A stretch of 64,000 nt of DNA from Hymenobacter sp. 15J16-1T3B (GTDB taxonomy: Bacteria > Bacteroidota > Bacteroidia > Cytophagales > Hymenobacteraceae). The stretch is from assembly GCF_020711235.1 (NCBI RefSeq), contig NZ_JAJFAV010000011.1:1-64000 (forward strand), read 5' to 3'. The translations under genes were made by a program, and so were the position numbers. The notes under the pieces were generated by a model that was given only the letters and a program-made list of their open reading frames with translations, was not told where the DNA came from and searched no databases. This document shows positions 34,595-43,939 of the stretch, piece after piece. Position 1 is the stretch's first letter; every line of letters begins with the position of its first letter.

Positions 34595-37500
34595 ATGCCC
34601 ACGTTCTCGCACCTGCACTGCCACACCCAATACTCCCTGCTCGATGGCCAGGCCAGCATTTCGGCGCTGATGAAAAAAGCGCAGAAGGACGGCATGCCTG
34701 CCGTGGCCCTCACCGACCACGGCAATATGTTCGGGGCGTTCAACTTCGTGGCCGAGGCCAACAAGTACAACGTGAAGCCCATCGTCGGCTGCGAGTTTTA
34801 CTTGGTGGAGGACCGGCACAAAAAAACCTTTAGCCGGGAAAAAGGCGAGCGGGACAACCGCTTCCACCAGCTCTTGCTGGCCAAGGACCAGGCCGGCTAC
34901 CACAACTTGGCCAAGCTCTGCTCCATGAGCTTTATCGAGGGCACCTACTCGAAGTACCCGCGCATCGACAAGGAGCTGCTGCTGCAGTACCACGAGGGCC
35001 TGATTGCCACGTCCTGCTGCATCGGCGCGGAAATTCCGCAGGCGCTGCTGTGGAAAACGGAGGCCGAGGCCGAGGAAAAGCTGAAGTGGTGGCTCGACCT
35101 GTTCGGCGAGGATTACTACATCGAAATCCAGCGCCACGGCATCGAGAACATCGACAACACCGGCAAAAGCCAGGAAGACCTCAACCAAATTCTGCTGCGC
35201 TGGGCCAAGAAGTACAACGTCAAGGTCATTGCCACCAACGACTCGCACTACGTCGACCAGACCGACTTCGCCCCGCATGACCTGCTCTTGTGCGTGAACA
35301 CCGGCGAGGAGCACAGCATCCCGGTGGGCGACTTCCAGACCAAGTACTTCCGCCTCGTGTCGGGCGACAACAAGGTGATTTACAACCACCTCGACCAGCT
35401 GCGCCCGCTCGCAGCCAAGGACGACGCCATCCGCCGCCAGCTCATGCGCATCGACGAGGAGCTGCAGATGCCCAAGCCCAAATCGCGCTTCGGCTTCCCC
35501 AACGACCAGTTTTACTTCAAGACCCAGGCGGAAATGGCGAACCTGTTCGCCGATGTGCCCGAGTCGCTGGACAACACGAACGAAATCGTCGACAAAATCA
35601 CGCCGCCCAAGCTGCAGCGCGACATCCTGCTGCCCAACTTCCCCATCCCCGCGCCGTTCGCCGACGCCGATGAGTTTCTGCGCGAGCTGACTTTCGTGGG
35701 GGCCTTCGGACCGAGCGCGGGCAAGGGCATCGTGACGATGACCAAGCCGCCCCGTTACTCAGAGCGCACGCCCGAAATCGAGGAGCGCCTGAACTACGAG
35801 CTGCGCATCATCCAGACAATGGGCTTTGCCGGCTACTTCCTTATCACCCAGGACTTCATCAACAAGGGCCGGGACATGGGCGTGGCCGTGGGCCCGGGCC
35901 GCGGCTCGGCGGCCGGCTCGGCGGTGGCCTACTGCGTGGGCATTACCAACATCGACCCCATTAAGTACTCGCTGCTCTTCGAGCGTTTCCTAAACCCGGA
36001 ACGCGTGTCGATGCCCGATATCGACATCGACTTCGACGACGTGAACCGCCAGCGCGTCATCGACTACGTGGTGGACAAGTACGGCAAGACCCAGGTGGCC
36101 CAGATTATCACCTTCGGTACGATGGCCGCGAAGTCCTCGATCAAGGACGTGGCGCGGGCCATGGAACTGCCCCTGCCGCAGACCAACGAGCTGACCAAGA
36201 TGGTGCCCGAAAAGCCCGGCACCACCCTGAACGACGCCTTCGCCGAAAACCCCGAACTGGACTACATCCTGCGCGACGAGGCGCCCGACAACTTGCGCGG
36301 GCAGATTCTGCGCCTGGCCCACAAGCTCGAAGGCTCGGTGCGCAACACCGGCATCCACGCCGCCGGCGTCATCATCGCCCCGGACGACATCACGAAGTAC
36401 ATTCCGGTCAGCACCTCCAAGGACTCGGACCTGCTCGTCACGCAGTTCGACGGCAAGGTCATCGAGTCGGCCGGGATGCTGAAGATGGACTTTCTGGGGC
36501 TGAAGACGCTCACCATTATCGTGGACGCGCTGACGCTCATCAAGAAAAACCACGGCGTCGACATCAACATCGACGACATTCCGCTCGACGACCCGAAGAC
36601 CTACGAGCTGTACCAGCGCGGCGACACCATCGGCACGTTCCAGTTCGAATCCGAGGGCATGCGCATGTACCTCAAGGACCTCAAGCCGACGAACATCGAG
36701 GACTTGATTGCCATGAACGCCCTCTACCGCCCGGGCCCGATGCAGTTCATCCCGAACTTCATCAACCGCAAGCACGGGCGGGAGGAAATCGAGTACCCGC
36801 ACGAGTTGCTGGAGCCCATTCTGAACTACTCCCAGGGCATCATGGTGTACCAGGAGCAGATCATGCAAACGGCCCAGATCCTGGCCGGCTACTCCCTCGG
36901 CGGCGCCGACCTGCTGCGCCGCGCCATGGGCAAGAAGGACATGAAGAAGATGGCGCTGGAGCGGGAAAAATTCTGCAAAGGCGCCCTGGAGCTGCACGGC
37001 ATCAAGGAAAAGAAGGCCAACGAGGTCTTCGACGTGATGGAGAAGTTTGCGGCCTACGGCTTCAACCGCTCCCACTCCGCCGCTTACTCGGTAGTTGCGT
37101 ATCAGACTGGTTATCTGAAGGCTAACTACCCCGCCGAATACATGGCCGCCGTGCTGACCAACAACATGTCGGACATCAAGAAGGTGACCTTCTTCATCGA
37201 GGAGGCGCGCCGGCAGGGCGTGCAGGTACTCGGGCCCGACGTGAACGAATCGGTCTTGAAGTTCAACGTGAACGAGAAGGGCCAGATCCGTTTCGGTATG
37301 GCCGCCGTGAAGGGCGCCGGCGAAGCGGCCATCGAGAACATCGTGGCCGAGCGGGAGAAAAAAGGCCACTACTCCGATATTTTCGACTTCGCTAAGCGCG
37401 TGAACCTGCGCGCCGTCAACAAGAAGACCTTCGAAAGCTTGGCTTTGTCCGGCGCCTTCGACTCGTTTGAGCGCTACCACCGCCGGCAGTTCGTGGAGGC

Positions 37501-38311
37501 CCCCGCGGGCGACCAGAACCTCATCGACAAGGCCGTGAAGCTGGGCCAGCAGCACCAGGCCGACAAGGACTCGGCCCAGCAGAGCCTGTTCGGCGGCGGC
37601 GCGTTCGGGGCCGTGGCCATGCCCCTGCCCAAGGTACCCGACATGGAGCCCTGGCCGGCCACCGAGCAGCTGCGCCGCGAAAAGGAAGTGGTGGGCTTCT
37701 ACCTCTCGGGTCACCCGCTCGATGACTTCAAGCTGGAAATCGACTCGTACTGCACTTGTGCCCTCGACAAAATCGAGACGTACAAAAACCGCGACATCAA
37801 CGTGGCCGGGCTCATCTCGAACGTGATGTTCAAGACCACCAAGACCGGGCAGCCCTTCGTGTCCTTCAACATCGAAGACTACGAATCCTCGCTGAACCTG
37901 GCGCTGTTCCGCGACGACTACACCCGTTTCTCGGCCCTGATCAACCCGCGCAACTACGACAAGGAGCAAGTGCCGCCCATGTTCATCCGCGGCAAGTATG
38001 CCCCCCGTTTCCGCGACTCCGACCAGTTCGAGTTTAAGATCATGACCATGGAGCCGCTCATCAACGTGGCCGAAAAGCTGGCCAACGGCGTGCGCGTGCA
38101 GCTCGACTTGCGCACCATCACCGAGCCCTTCATGGACCGCTTTATGGAGGCCGTGGAGGAGTGCGCGGGCTCGAAAAAGCTGGAAATCAAGTTCGCCGAG
38201 CCCCACGAACATCTGACCGTGGATACCTACTCGCGCAAGTACCGCATCGAGCCCAAGTCGTTCATTTTCAAGATGCGCGAGATGGAAATCGACGCCTGCC
38301 AGCTGATTTAA
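34595..38311 (+). CDS. dnaE: DNA polymerase III subunit alpha
   Basis: 1238 residues; the replicative polymerase. N-terminal PHP domain (FSHLHCHTQYSLLDG, ALTDHGNMFGAF), then the C-family polymerase palm: PGRGSAAGSAVAYCVGIT, catalytic aspartates in MPDIDIDFDD and in the MKMDFLGLKTLT region, KDVARAMELPL, and YQEQIMQTAQILAGYSLGGA. FAAYGFNRSHSAAYSVVAYQ and the beta-clamp/tau regions follow, with an OB-fold near 1060-1120 (INVAGLISNVMFKTTKTGQP). Start at ATG MPTFSHLHCHTQYS: homologues begin here, and the 24 upstream codons come from the A+T-rich repeat. A terminator lies about 65 bases downstream. Length is usual for Bacteroidota DnaE. Confidence 0.97.
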   Translation: MPTFSHLHCHTQYSLLDGQASISALMKKAQKDGMPAVALTDHGNMFGAFNFVAEANKYNVKPIVGCEFYLVEDRHKKTFSREKGERDNRFHQLLLAKDQAGYHNLAKLCSMSFIEGTYSKYPRIDKELLLQYHEGLIATSCCIGAEIPQALLWKTEAEAEEKLKWWLDLFGEDYYIEIQRHGIENIDNTGKSQEDLNQILLRWAKKYNVKVIATNDSHYVDQTDFAPHDLLLCVNTGEEHSIPVGDFQTKYFRLVSGDNKVIYNHLDQLRPLAAKDDAIRRQLMRIDEELQMPKPKSRFGFPNDQFYFKTQAEMANLFADVPESLDNTNEIVDKITPPKLQRDILLPNFPIPAPFADADEFLRELTFVGAFGPSAGKGIVTMTKPPRYSERTPEIEERLNYELRIIQTMGFAGYFLITQDFINKGRDMGVAVGPGRGSAAGSAVAYCVGITNIDPIKYSLLFERFLNPERVSMPDIDIDFDDVNRQRVIDYVVDKYGKTQVAQIITFGTMAAKSSIKDVARAMELPLPQTNELTKMVPEKPGTTLNDAFAENPELDYILRDEAPDNLRGQILRLAHKLEGSVRNTGIHAAGVIIAPDDITKYIPVSTSKDSDLLVTQFDGKVIESAGMLKMDFLGLKTLTIIVDALTLIKKNHGVDINIDDIPLDDPKTYELYQRGDTIGTFQFESEGMRMYLKDLKPTNIEDLIAMNALYRPGPMQFIPNFINRKHGREEIEYPHELLEPILNYSQGIMVYQEQIMQTAQILAGYSLGGADLLRRAMGKKDMKKMALEREKFCKGALELHGIKEKKANEVFDVMEKFAAYGFNRSHSAAYSVVAYQTGYLKANYPAEYMAAVLTNNMSDIKKVTFFIEEARRQGVQVLGPDVNESVLKFNVNEKGQIRFGMAAVKGAGEAAIENIVAEREKKGHYSDIFDFAKRVNLRAVNKKTFESLALSGAFDSFERYHRRQFVEAPAGDQNLIDKAVKLGQQHQADKDSAQQSLFGGGAFGAVAMPLPKVPDMEPWPATEQLRREKEVVGFYLSGHPLDDFKLEIDSYCTCALDKIETYKNRDINVAGLISNVMFKTTKTGQPFVSFNIEDYESSLNLALFRDDYTRFSALINPRNYDKEQVPPMFIRGKYAPRFRDSDQFEFKIMTMEPLINVAEKLANGVRVQLDLRTITEPFMDRFMEAVEECAGSKKLEIKFAEPHEHLTVDTYSRKYRIEPKSFIFKMREMEIDACQLI

Positions 38312-38375
38312 TTCGCCCTGAATCTGCCATCCTGGCGTAAGCAGCTTTCTAGGTGCTAATTGATCCGAGCCAAAT

Positions 38376-38419
38376 AACGCAGCCCCTATTCCTTCCAATC
38401 GAGGAATGGGGGCTGCGTT
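38376..38419 (+). terminator. Hairpin terminator of dnaE
   Basis: AACGCAGCCCC pairs with GGGGCTGCGTT, extended by ATTCC/GGAAT inside, followed by GGTTTCTG. The T-tract is short, so it may be only moderately efficient. Confidence 0.7.
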
Positions 38420-38676
38420 GGTTTCTGCGCGTAAGCGTAGCGCTGCCGTTTTGTCTTGCTTGCGGTTGCGGTACGCGTCTTGATTAACCATCGGCGCAAC
38501 CGCAGCAGACGACTCGGATTTGACTTACTGAATCGCCTTGTTGCATAGCCCAAACCAGATATTTGAACTTTCCGGTGCGGTGCATGTTTGACATCCAATC
38601 TGCTACCTTGCGCGACCAATCTGCGTAAGCAGGTTACTCAACACTGACACCCACTTTCTTTAAACTGCATACGACA

Positions 38677-39006
38677 ATGGGACACAAAGCCATTGAAATC
38701 ACCGACGCCAACTTCGACGAAATCATCAACTCGGATAAGCCCGTGCTGGTGGACTTTTGGGCCGAATGGTGCGGTCCGTGCCGCATGGTTGGCCCGGTAG
38801 TGGAAGAGCTGGCCGGCGAGTACGAAGGCAAGGCCGTTATCGGCAAAGTCGACGTGGACGCCAACCCGCAAACCTCGATGAAGTTCGGCATCCGCAGCAT
38901 CCCCACGCTGCTGGTGTTCAAGAACGGCCAGGTGGTTGACAAGCAAGTGGGTGCCGTGCCCAAGCACGTACTGGCCCAGAAGCTCGACGCCCAGGTGACG
39001 GTCTAA
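38677..39006 (+). CDS. trxA: Thioredoxin
   Basis: A 109-residue classic thioredoxin with active site [13 protein letters not shown] (CGPC) near residues 29-37 and the cis-Pro segment [15 protein letters not shown]. It reduces protein disulfides in the cytoplasm, recharged by thioredoxin reductase (not in the window). CTACCTTGCG about 65 bases before the ATG is a likely -7 element. A long palindrome follows the stop codon and separates it from the convergent TonB-domain gene. Confidence 0.96.
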   Translation: MGHKAIEITDANFDEIINSDKPVLVDFWAEWCGPCRMVGPVVEELAGEYEGKAVIGKVDVDANPQTSMKFGIRSIPTLLVFKNGQVVDKQVGAVPKHVLAQKLDAQVTV

Positions 39007-39022
39007 CCCGCCCACGCTTCAA

Positions 39023-39068
39023 ACGCAATCGGCCCCGCTGTCTAGCCAGACAGCGGGGCCGATTGCGT
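39023..39068. terminator. Perfect 21-bp palindrome between convergent genes
   Basis: ACGCAATCGGCCCCGCTGTC starts a 21-base arm exactly inverted after the 4-base loop AGCC. It has no T-tract on either strand and lies between the stop codons of trxA and the convergent TonB-domain gene, so it could serve both. Confidence 0.75.
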
Positions 39069-39076
39069 CTAGGGGC

Positions 39077-40018
39077 TTACCAGTTGGCCCGGGCCTCTAC
39101 CGGCGGCGAGGGGGGCGGCTTGGGCCCCCCAAACAGGCTGAACTGCGGGGCAAAATAGATTGGAACGGTGTAGGTGAAGCTCGTCGGCACGTTGTACTCG
39201 CGGCCCGGGCGGAAGCGCGGCAGGCTGGCCACCACGCGTTTGGCCTCGTTGTCGGCATCGGGTGAGAGGCCGCGCAGCACACGCACCTGCCCTACCCGGC
39301 CGTCTTCGCCTACGGTGTAGCTCACGTACACCTTGCCGGTGATGCCCTTGCGCCGGGCTTCGCGGGGGTAGTTGGTGTGCCGGGCCAGGTATTCGAGCAA
39401 GGCTGGCTCACCGCCCGGAAACTCGGGTGCCTGTCGGCGCAGCGGCAGGCCGTCGAAACGGCTGCCGTCTTCGTTGTACAGCGTCAGGGCCGTGGGCTGG
39501 GCCGGCCGGATTACTTCCACGGCCGCGGGTTGCCCGTTGCTGTAGTAGTAGTGCCACTCGCCGGTTGGGCGGTCGGAAGTATAATTGCCGGTCGAGCGGC
39601 GCTGCCCGTTGCGGTGCACGCTCAGCCAGCGGCCGGTTCGCTCCCCGTGGTGGTACTCGCCGCGCTCCTGCACCTTCCCGTCCTCGTACCACGACACGTA
39701 GAGGCCCTCGGGCCGGTCGTCTTGAAAATGCACTTGGCTGGCTTTGGCCCCGTTGGGGTGAAACCCGACGAACGTGCCGCTGCGCAACGGCGGGTCGATG
39801 CTGGTCAAAAAGCCGCGCAGCAGCAGCGTACCGTTCATGGCGTATTCGCGCATGGGGTACAAGCTGCCTTCCGGGTGTTGTTCGACCACGCGGTAATGCG
39901 TGGCGCTATCGGGTACGGTGGCTTGGTTTTGCTCGTTTAGGTACACGGCCGGCAGGCTTTGGGCCACCGCTGCCGGTGCGCCGCCGAATACTATAAATGC
40001 CGCCAGCCAAGCCTTCAT
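39077..40018 (-). CDS. TonB C-terminal domain protein with MORN-type repeats
   Basis: 313 residues. Signal-like N-terminus (MKAWLAAFIVFGGAPAAVAQ), a series of MORN_2-like repeats (GTFVGFHPNGAKASQVHF, GLYVSWYEDGKVQERGEYHH, GRWLSVHRNGQRRSTGNYTS, GEWHYYYSNGQPAAVE, about 80-175), then a TonB C-terminal domain (YPREARRKGITGKVYVSYTV, about 215-290). A Pro-rich end follows. Bacteroidota encode many such periplasmic proteins in which the TonB domain is preceded by MORN repeats rather than a membrane anchor, so a role in energizing receptors is uncertain. Confidence 0.88.
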   Translation of the reverse strand: MKAWLAAFIVFGGAPAAVAQSLPAVYLNEQNQATVPDSATHYRVVEQHPEGSLYPMREYAMNGTLLLRGFLTSIDPPLRSGTFVGFHPNGAKASQVHFQDDRPEGLYVSWYEDGKVQERGEYHHGERTGRWLSVHRNGQRRSTGNYTSDRPTGEWHYYYSNGQPAAVEVIRPAQPTALTLYNEDGSRFDGLPLRRQAPEFPGGEPALLEYLARHTNYPREARRKGITGKVYVSYTVGEDGRVGQVRVLRGLSPDADNEAKRVVASLPRFRPGREYNVPTSFTYTVPIYFAPQFSLFGGPKPPPSPPVEARANW

Positions 40019-40145
40019 GAGCGCCGGAGAATAACAACCGTTCCGAAATATACGTGTCAGGATAAAAAAAGGAAAGTCAACTTCCCCGGTTTTTTACAAA
40101 AATTAACGCCGGCCGTGGCGCCACCCACGGCCGGCGTCGGGCGCC

Positions 40146-43106
40146 TCACTCCTTTAGGAAGCGCACCTGCACACGGCTCAACTCCGTCTCCACCTGCACG
40201 AAGTAGAGGCCGCGGTGCAATTGATTGATGGGGATGCGAACTACGTCCGGCACCTCCGCGGAACTGAACTGCTGCACCCGGCAAACTTTGCCTTGGGCGT
40301 CGAGCACCCGCACCTTGACGCCGCTTTGCGGGTTGGCAGTCAGCTTAATATTCACCCAGTCGATAGCCGGCACAGGCCATAGCTGCAGGAGCTCGGTTTT
40401 GCCCGTCGGGGCGGCTACGGCTACCACGGGCGAGATGGTGAAGGTGCCGTCGAAGTCGAGCTGGCGCAGCCGGTAGTAACGGACCGGGACGCCGTGTAGA
40501 AAGGCGTTAACGTCGAGGTGGGCGTAATTGGTGGGCACCCCTACGCTACCTTGGCCATTGTAATAATCCAATACCCGGTAGTCTACCCCATTAACCGAGG
40601 CCTGCACCTCGAACCCGGCACAGTTTACTTCCTGGGCCGTGCGCCAAGTGATTTGCACGTCCTTGCCGACCACCTTGGCGCGAAAGTCCACCAGCGACAC
40701 GGGCAACGGATTGACGGGTGAGGAAGAGCCAAAGGTTACGAAAGTGCCCGTTCCGGTGGTGAGGGCCAGTGCCTGCCCGGCGTCGAGGTAGCGGTCGGTA
40801 GTGTTGGGCAGGGACGCCTGGCCGTAGTTAGTCCACTGCCCGCCCACCAGCGCGGCGATGCGCAGGGCCTGCTGCCCGGCGGGGGTTTCCTGAATGTCGC
40901 TGTAGGGCAGCGTGTAATAGAGGCGCACATAGGCGTTGGCCGTGCCGGCGGTCCGGGTTAGCTCCCAATACTCGCGGCGGCTCACGGTGAAGAGGCCCGA
41001 GCCCGGCGCCAACGTCGTGGCGTTTGGGGCAATGTTGGTGTACGCCAGCATGCGGAACGTGGCGCTGCTGCTAATGCTGGGCTGCACGCCACCCACCTTT
41101 AGTCGCCCGTTAGCCCCCACCGGAAACGTGTAAACCTGGGTGGCGCTGTTGGTTTGCCGCGCCAGCGGCCCGTCCACGTAGCTCGCGTCGCTGGCATTGG
41201 TCCAGGCGGCAGCGGGCTGCAGCGTGAGCAAAAACGACGACGTGAGCAGGCGTCCCCGGCGCAGGCGCAGCGTGCCGGCCAAGGAGGTGGCGCGGCTAAG
41301 CGTCACCGGGCCGCCGGAGTTGTCGATGACCAGTTCGCCGGCGCTTGCCAGCGAGGTCGGCAAGCCGGAGCCGGTGATTTGGCTGGTGGCGCCGTTGTAC
41401 CAGTAAATACCGCCGGAGCTGAAGCTGCGCGTTCCGCTGACCTGCACGTTGCCGGTGTAAGCCGTGCCCACCGGGGTTTTGGCCGCAATGCCTTGGCTGT
41501 GCCCAATGCGCAAGGTGGCGCCCGCATTCAAGGTGAAGTCCCCTTCTCCGTCGAGCACGGCGCTGCCCACGTCGAGCGTGGCCCCGCTCATTACTTGAAA
41601 GTCAACCGCGCCGGAAATGCTGGTGCCGCTGGCCCGGCTGAAGTACTGGGGCTGCGTCCCGACGAAATTGACCAAGCCGATGCCGCCCGTCACTTCGCGG
41701 CGCAGGTCGCTGCCGGCGTCCAGCACCAGGTTGCCGCTCAGGTCGGCCGTGCCGTTAGTAGCGCCGCCGCTCAGCACCAGCGTGCCCCCGCTCAGCTGCA
41801 GCGTACCCGCTACCTTCAACACCCCGGGGCCCGCCGACGACGAGTTGCTAAGCTCGAAGCGGCCGCTGCCTAAGGTAAAGTCACCGGTTACGCTCAGGGT
41901 ACGCGTAAGGGTCGAGCCAAAGCGGGCCACGCAGACCTGTCCGCCCAGTTGCTCGTAGGCACTTACCTGCGTTACTACGCTGCTGGCGCTGCTCGTGGCG
42001 GGCGTCAGTTGCAGCCGGCCCAAGCCGGTGTTGCGCACCGTCAGCTTGCCCGCAATCTGCATGCTACCGCTGCCGTTGAGGTAAAACACGTTGCTGCCGG
42101 TGCTGGACGTGCCGTAGTCCGGCGTGTCCCACACCACGTTGCCAAACGTTTGGGCGTCGTTGGTAAAGCCCGAGGCATCCACCACGCCCGTTATTTCCAG
42201 CGTCGAGGCCGGGTCCCAGGTGCCCGTGGGCAGTACGCCGCCGTTGGCCGTGTGGGTGTACACCGCCCCGGCTTTCACCTGCATCTGCGCGCCGCCGGTC
42301 ATGGTCAAGCCGGTGCTGTTGCTTTCGTTGCGCAGTTGCCCGAGCATCAGCAGATCTGGCCCGCTGAGGGCTGCATCGTGCACAATTTGAATCTGCCCGT
42401 CTGCTTGTTGCACCAGCACGCCGCCGGGCTCTACTCGGCAATTGATGAGTTTGGCTACGGCGTTGATCAGCGCTTGTCCGCTGGCCTGCACGGTTAGTTC
42501 CTTGATGGTGGCGCCGTTGCCCGTCACGCTCAGCACGCCCCCGTTGCTCACCGTCACCGGTCCAATAGCGGTGGCCGCGCTTACGCCAGTGCCCAAGTCC
42601 AGCGTCGCATTACTATCAACAGCAATGGTGCGCAAGCTGGCGTTGCTGAGCAGGGATACCGCCCCCCGGTTGCGAATGGTCGTGTTGTACACTAGTACGT
42701 CGTCGTTCTTCACCACAGCGGAAGCCCCCACCCCGCTGACGTCCAGCTGGCTGCATACCAACGGCCCATTGACATTCAGCACGCCGGCCGTACCAGCGGC
42801 GGTATTGGCCGCCAGCACAATGCGCCCCACCGTTGTTGGGACGCCGGCGGCCGGGATATTTTTGCTGTGCAGCACCGTAAACGTTTTAGAGTAGTCGAGG
42901 GCACTCGAGTTGGTCACCCAGTTGCTGCCGTTCCATCGTTCCCAGCTGCCACGGTTGTTAAAATTGGCAACGCCACCCGCCGTAGACCGGTAGTCGCCGA
43001 TGGCTTGGGCGCTGAGCTTGTAAGTGGTTAGGCTCATCAAGAGCATACTGAGGTGGACACACCAGCGCAGCCGCCGGTAGCCAGTGGAGGTAAGAATGCA
43101 ATACAT
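40146..43106 (-). CDS. Large T9SS-exported surface protein
   Basis: 986 residues. An N-terminal hydrophobic signal (LSMLLMSLTTYKLSAQ) about 20 residues in, then a very long beta-rich region of short Gly/Ser/Thr/Asn/Val-rich repeats (LSVTGDFTLGSGRFELSNSS, LKVAGTLQLSGGTLVLSGGA) typical of a right-handed beta-helix/adhesin. The C-terminal 80 residues are a good T9SS type A sorting domain (LWPVPAIDWVNIKL, VRVLDAQGKVCRV, INQLHRGLYFVQVETELSRV, VRFLKE). It should be exported across the outer membrane and anchored or released. I start at MYCILTSTGYRRLRW; an upstream in-frame ATG is possible. TAACTTTG lies 137 bases upstream. Confidence 0.9.
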   Translation of the reverse strand: MYCILTSTGYRRLRWCVHLSMLLMSLTTYKLSAQAIGDYRSTAGGVANFNNRGSWERWNGSNWVTNSSALDYSKTFTVLHSKNIPAAGVPTTVGRIVLAANTAAGTAGVLNVNGPLVCSQLDVSGVGASAVVKNDDVLVYNTTIRNRGAVSLLSNASLRTIAVDSNATLDLGTGVSAATAIGPVTVSNGGVLSVTGNGATIKELTVQASGQALINAVAKLINCRVEPGGVLVQQADGQIQIVHDAALSGPDLLMLGQLRNESNSTGLTMTGGAQMQVKAGAVYTHTANGGVLPTGTWDPASTLEITGVVDASGFTNDAQTFGNVVWDTPDYGTSSTGSNVFYLNGSGSMQIAGKLTVRNTGLGRLQLTPATSSASSVVTQVSAYEQLGGQVCVARFGSTLTRTLSVTGDFTLGSGRFELSNSSSAGPGVLKVAGTLQLSGGTLVLSGGATNGTADLSGNLVLDAGSDLRREVTGGIGLVNFVGTQPQYFSRASGTSISGAVDFQVMSGATLDVGSAVLDGEGDFTLNAGATLRIGHSQGIAAKTPVGTAYTGNVQVSGTRSFSSGGIYWYNGATSQITGSGLPTSLASAGELVIDNSGGPVTLSRATSLAGTLRLRRGRLLTSSFLLTLQPAAAWTNASDASYVDGPLARQTNSATQVYTFPVGANGRLKVGGVQPSISSSATFRMLAYTNIAPNATTLAPGSGLFTVSRREYWELTRTAGTANAYVRLYYTLPYSDIQETPAGQQALRIAALVGGQWTNYGQASLPNTTDRYLDAGQALALTTGTGTFVTFGSSSPVNPLPVSLVDFRAKVVGKDVQITWRTAQEVNCAGFEVQASVNGVDYRVLDYYNGQGSVGVPTNYAHLDVNAFLHGVPVRYYRLRQLDFDGTFTISPVVAVAAPTGKTELLQLWPVPAIDWVNIKLTANPQSGVKVRVLDAQGKVCRVQQFSSAEVPDVVRIPINQLHRGLYFVQVETELSRVQVRFLKE

Positions 43107-43242
43107 GACCCTTAAAAAGTGGTGGAGGATAACTAGCAGCCAGCAGGTCAGATGTGGCACTAGTAAGAATTGCGGGCATTGGCGATACCCAAAAGAACAA
43201 TCCTATGTAATAATAGTACCATATTTCTCCGTAACAAATAAA

Positions 43243-43250
43243 CAAAGTTA
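43243..43250 (-). promoter_or_regulatory. Predicted -7 element for the T9SS protein gene
   Basis: TAACTTTG on the minus strand, an exact TAnnTTTG match in an A+T-rich stretch, 137 bases before the chosen start codon. Confidence 0.5.
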
Positions 43251-43299
43251 AATATCATAACATTATTTTTATATGTTCAATCATATTAACTAAATGCAA

Positions 43300-43327
43300 A
43301 AAGCGCTGCCTTGAAGGGCAGCGCTTT
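43300..43327 (-). terminator. Intrinsic terminator of the Lrp-family gene
   Basis: AAAGCGCTGCC and GGCAGCGCTTT form an 11-bp stem around a 6-base loop. Read on the minus strand it leads into TTTTTGCATT, 25 bases after the stop codon. Confidence 0.88.
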
Positions 43328-43352
43328 CAAATTCAGCAGTTCGCTTGGACCT

Positions 43353-43817
43353 CTACATGAGCTGAATGGGCCGATTCAGCGTTTCCTCCAGCGAAATGAG
43401 AGTTTCAGTACGCTCAATGCCTTCGATGAGCTGAATGCGGTCGTGCAGCACGTCGCGCAGGTGCTGGGTGTCGCGGCACACCAGCCGCGCGAAAACCCCG
43501 TAGGCGCCGGTAGTAAAGTGAATGCTTACCACTTCCGGAATGTCGCGCAACTGCTCGGCTACGCTGCCGTAGACGGAGCTTTTCAGCAAGTAGATTCCCA
43601 GAAACGCATTTACCCCGTAGCCGAGCTTGGCGTAGTCGATTTTCAGCGTTGCGCCCTTGACAATGCCGAGTTCTTCCAGCCGCGCCATGCGCACGTGTAC
43701 AGTACCACCTGATACGTGCACCCGCCGGGCTATTTCGGTGTAGGGCATCTTAGCGTCGTCGAGCAGCAAAGCCAGAATTTTCCGGTCGGTGTCGTCAAGT
43801 TCGTAATTCCGGGACAT
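43353..43817 (-). CDS. Lrp/AsnC family transcriptional regulator
   Basis: 154 residues: an N-terminal winged helix-turn-helix (LDDTDRKILALLLDDAKMPY, IARRVHVSGGTVHVRMARLE, about 7-55) and a C-terminal RAM/AsnC ligand-binding domain (VNAFLGIYLLKSSVYGSVAE, FTTGAYGVFARLVCRDTQHL). Members form octamers, bind an amino acid and act as global or local regulators. ATG giving MSRNYELDDTDRKIL is the usual start; the frame is open ten codons further. It is divergent from the A+T-rich candidate RNA locus, which it could regulate; that is inference from position only. Confidence 0.95.
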   Translation of the reverse strand: MSRNYELDDTDRKILALLLDDAKMPYTEIARRVHVSGGTVHVRMARLEELGIVKGATLKIDYAKLGYGVNAFLGIYLLKSSVYGSVAEQLRDIPEVVSIHFTTGAYGVFARLVCRDTQHLRDVLHDRIQLIEGIERTETLISLEETLNRPIQLM

Positions 43818-43926
43818 TTTAGAAGTCGTTGCTTGGAGAAGTTGCAAAAGGGAGTGCCTGTTTTAAGAAAGTTTATAATTATCGGATATTTACACTGAAA
43901 ATATTTTATCGTTTAAATAAAGCTAT

Positions 43927-43934
43927 TACATTTG
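43927..43934 (+). promoter_or_regulatory. Predicted -7 element of the candidate RNA gene
   Basis: TACATTTG matches the TAnnTTTG consensus exactly, in a locally A+T-rich context. No protein gene follows within 400 bases on this strand. A -33 TTG is not clear. Confidence 0.6.
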
Positions 43935-43939
43935 TCTCA

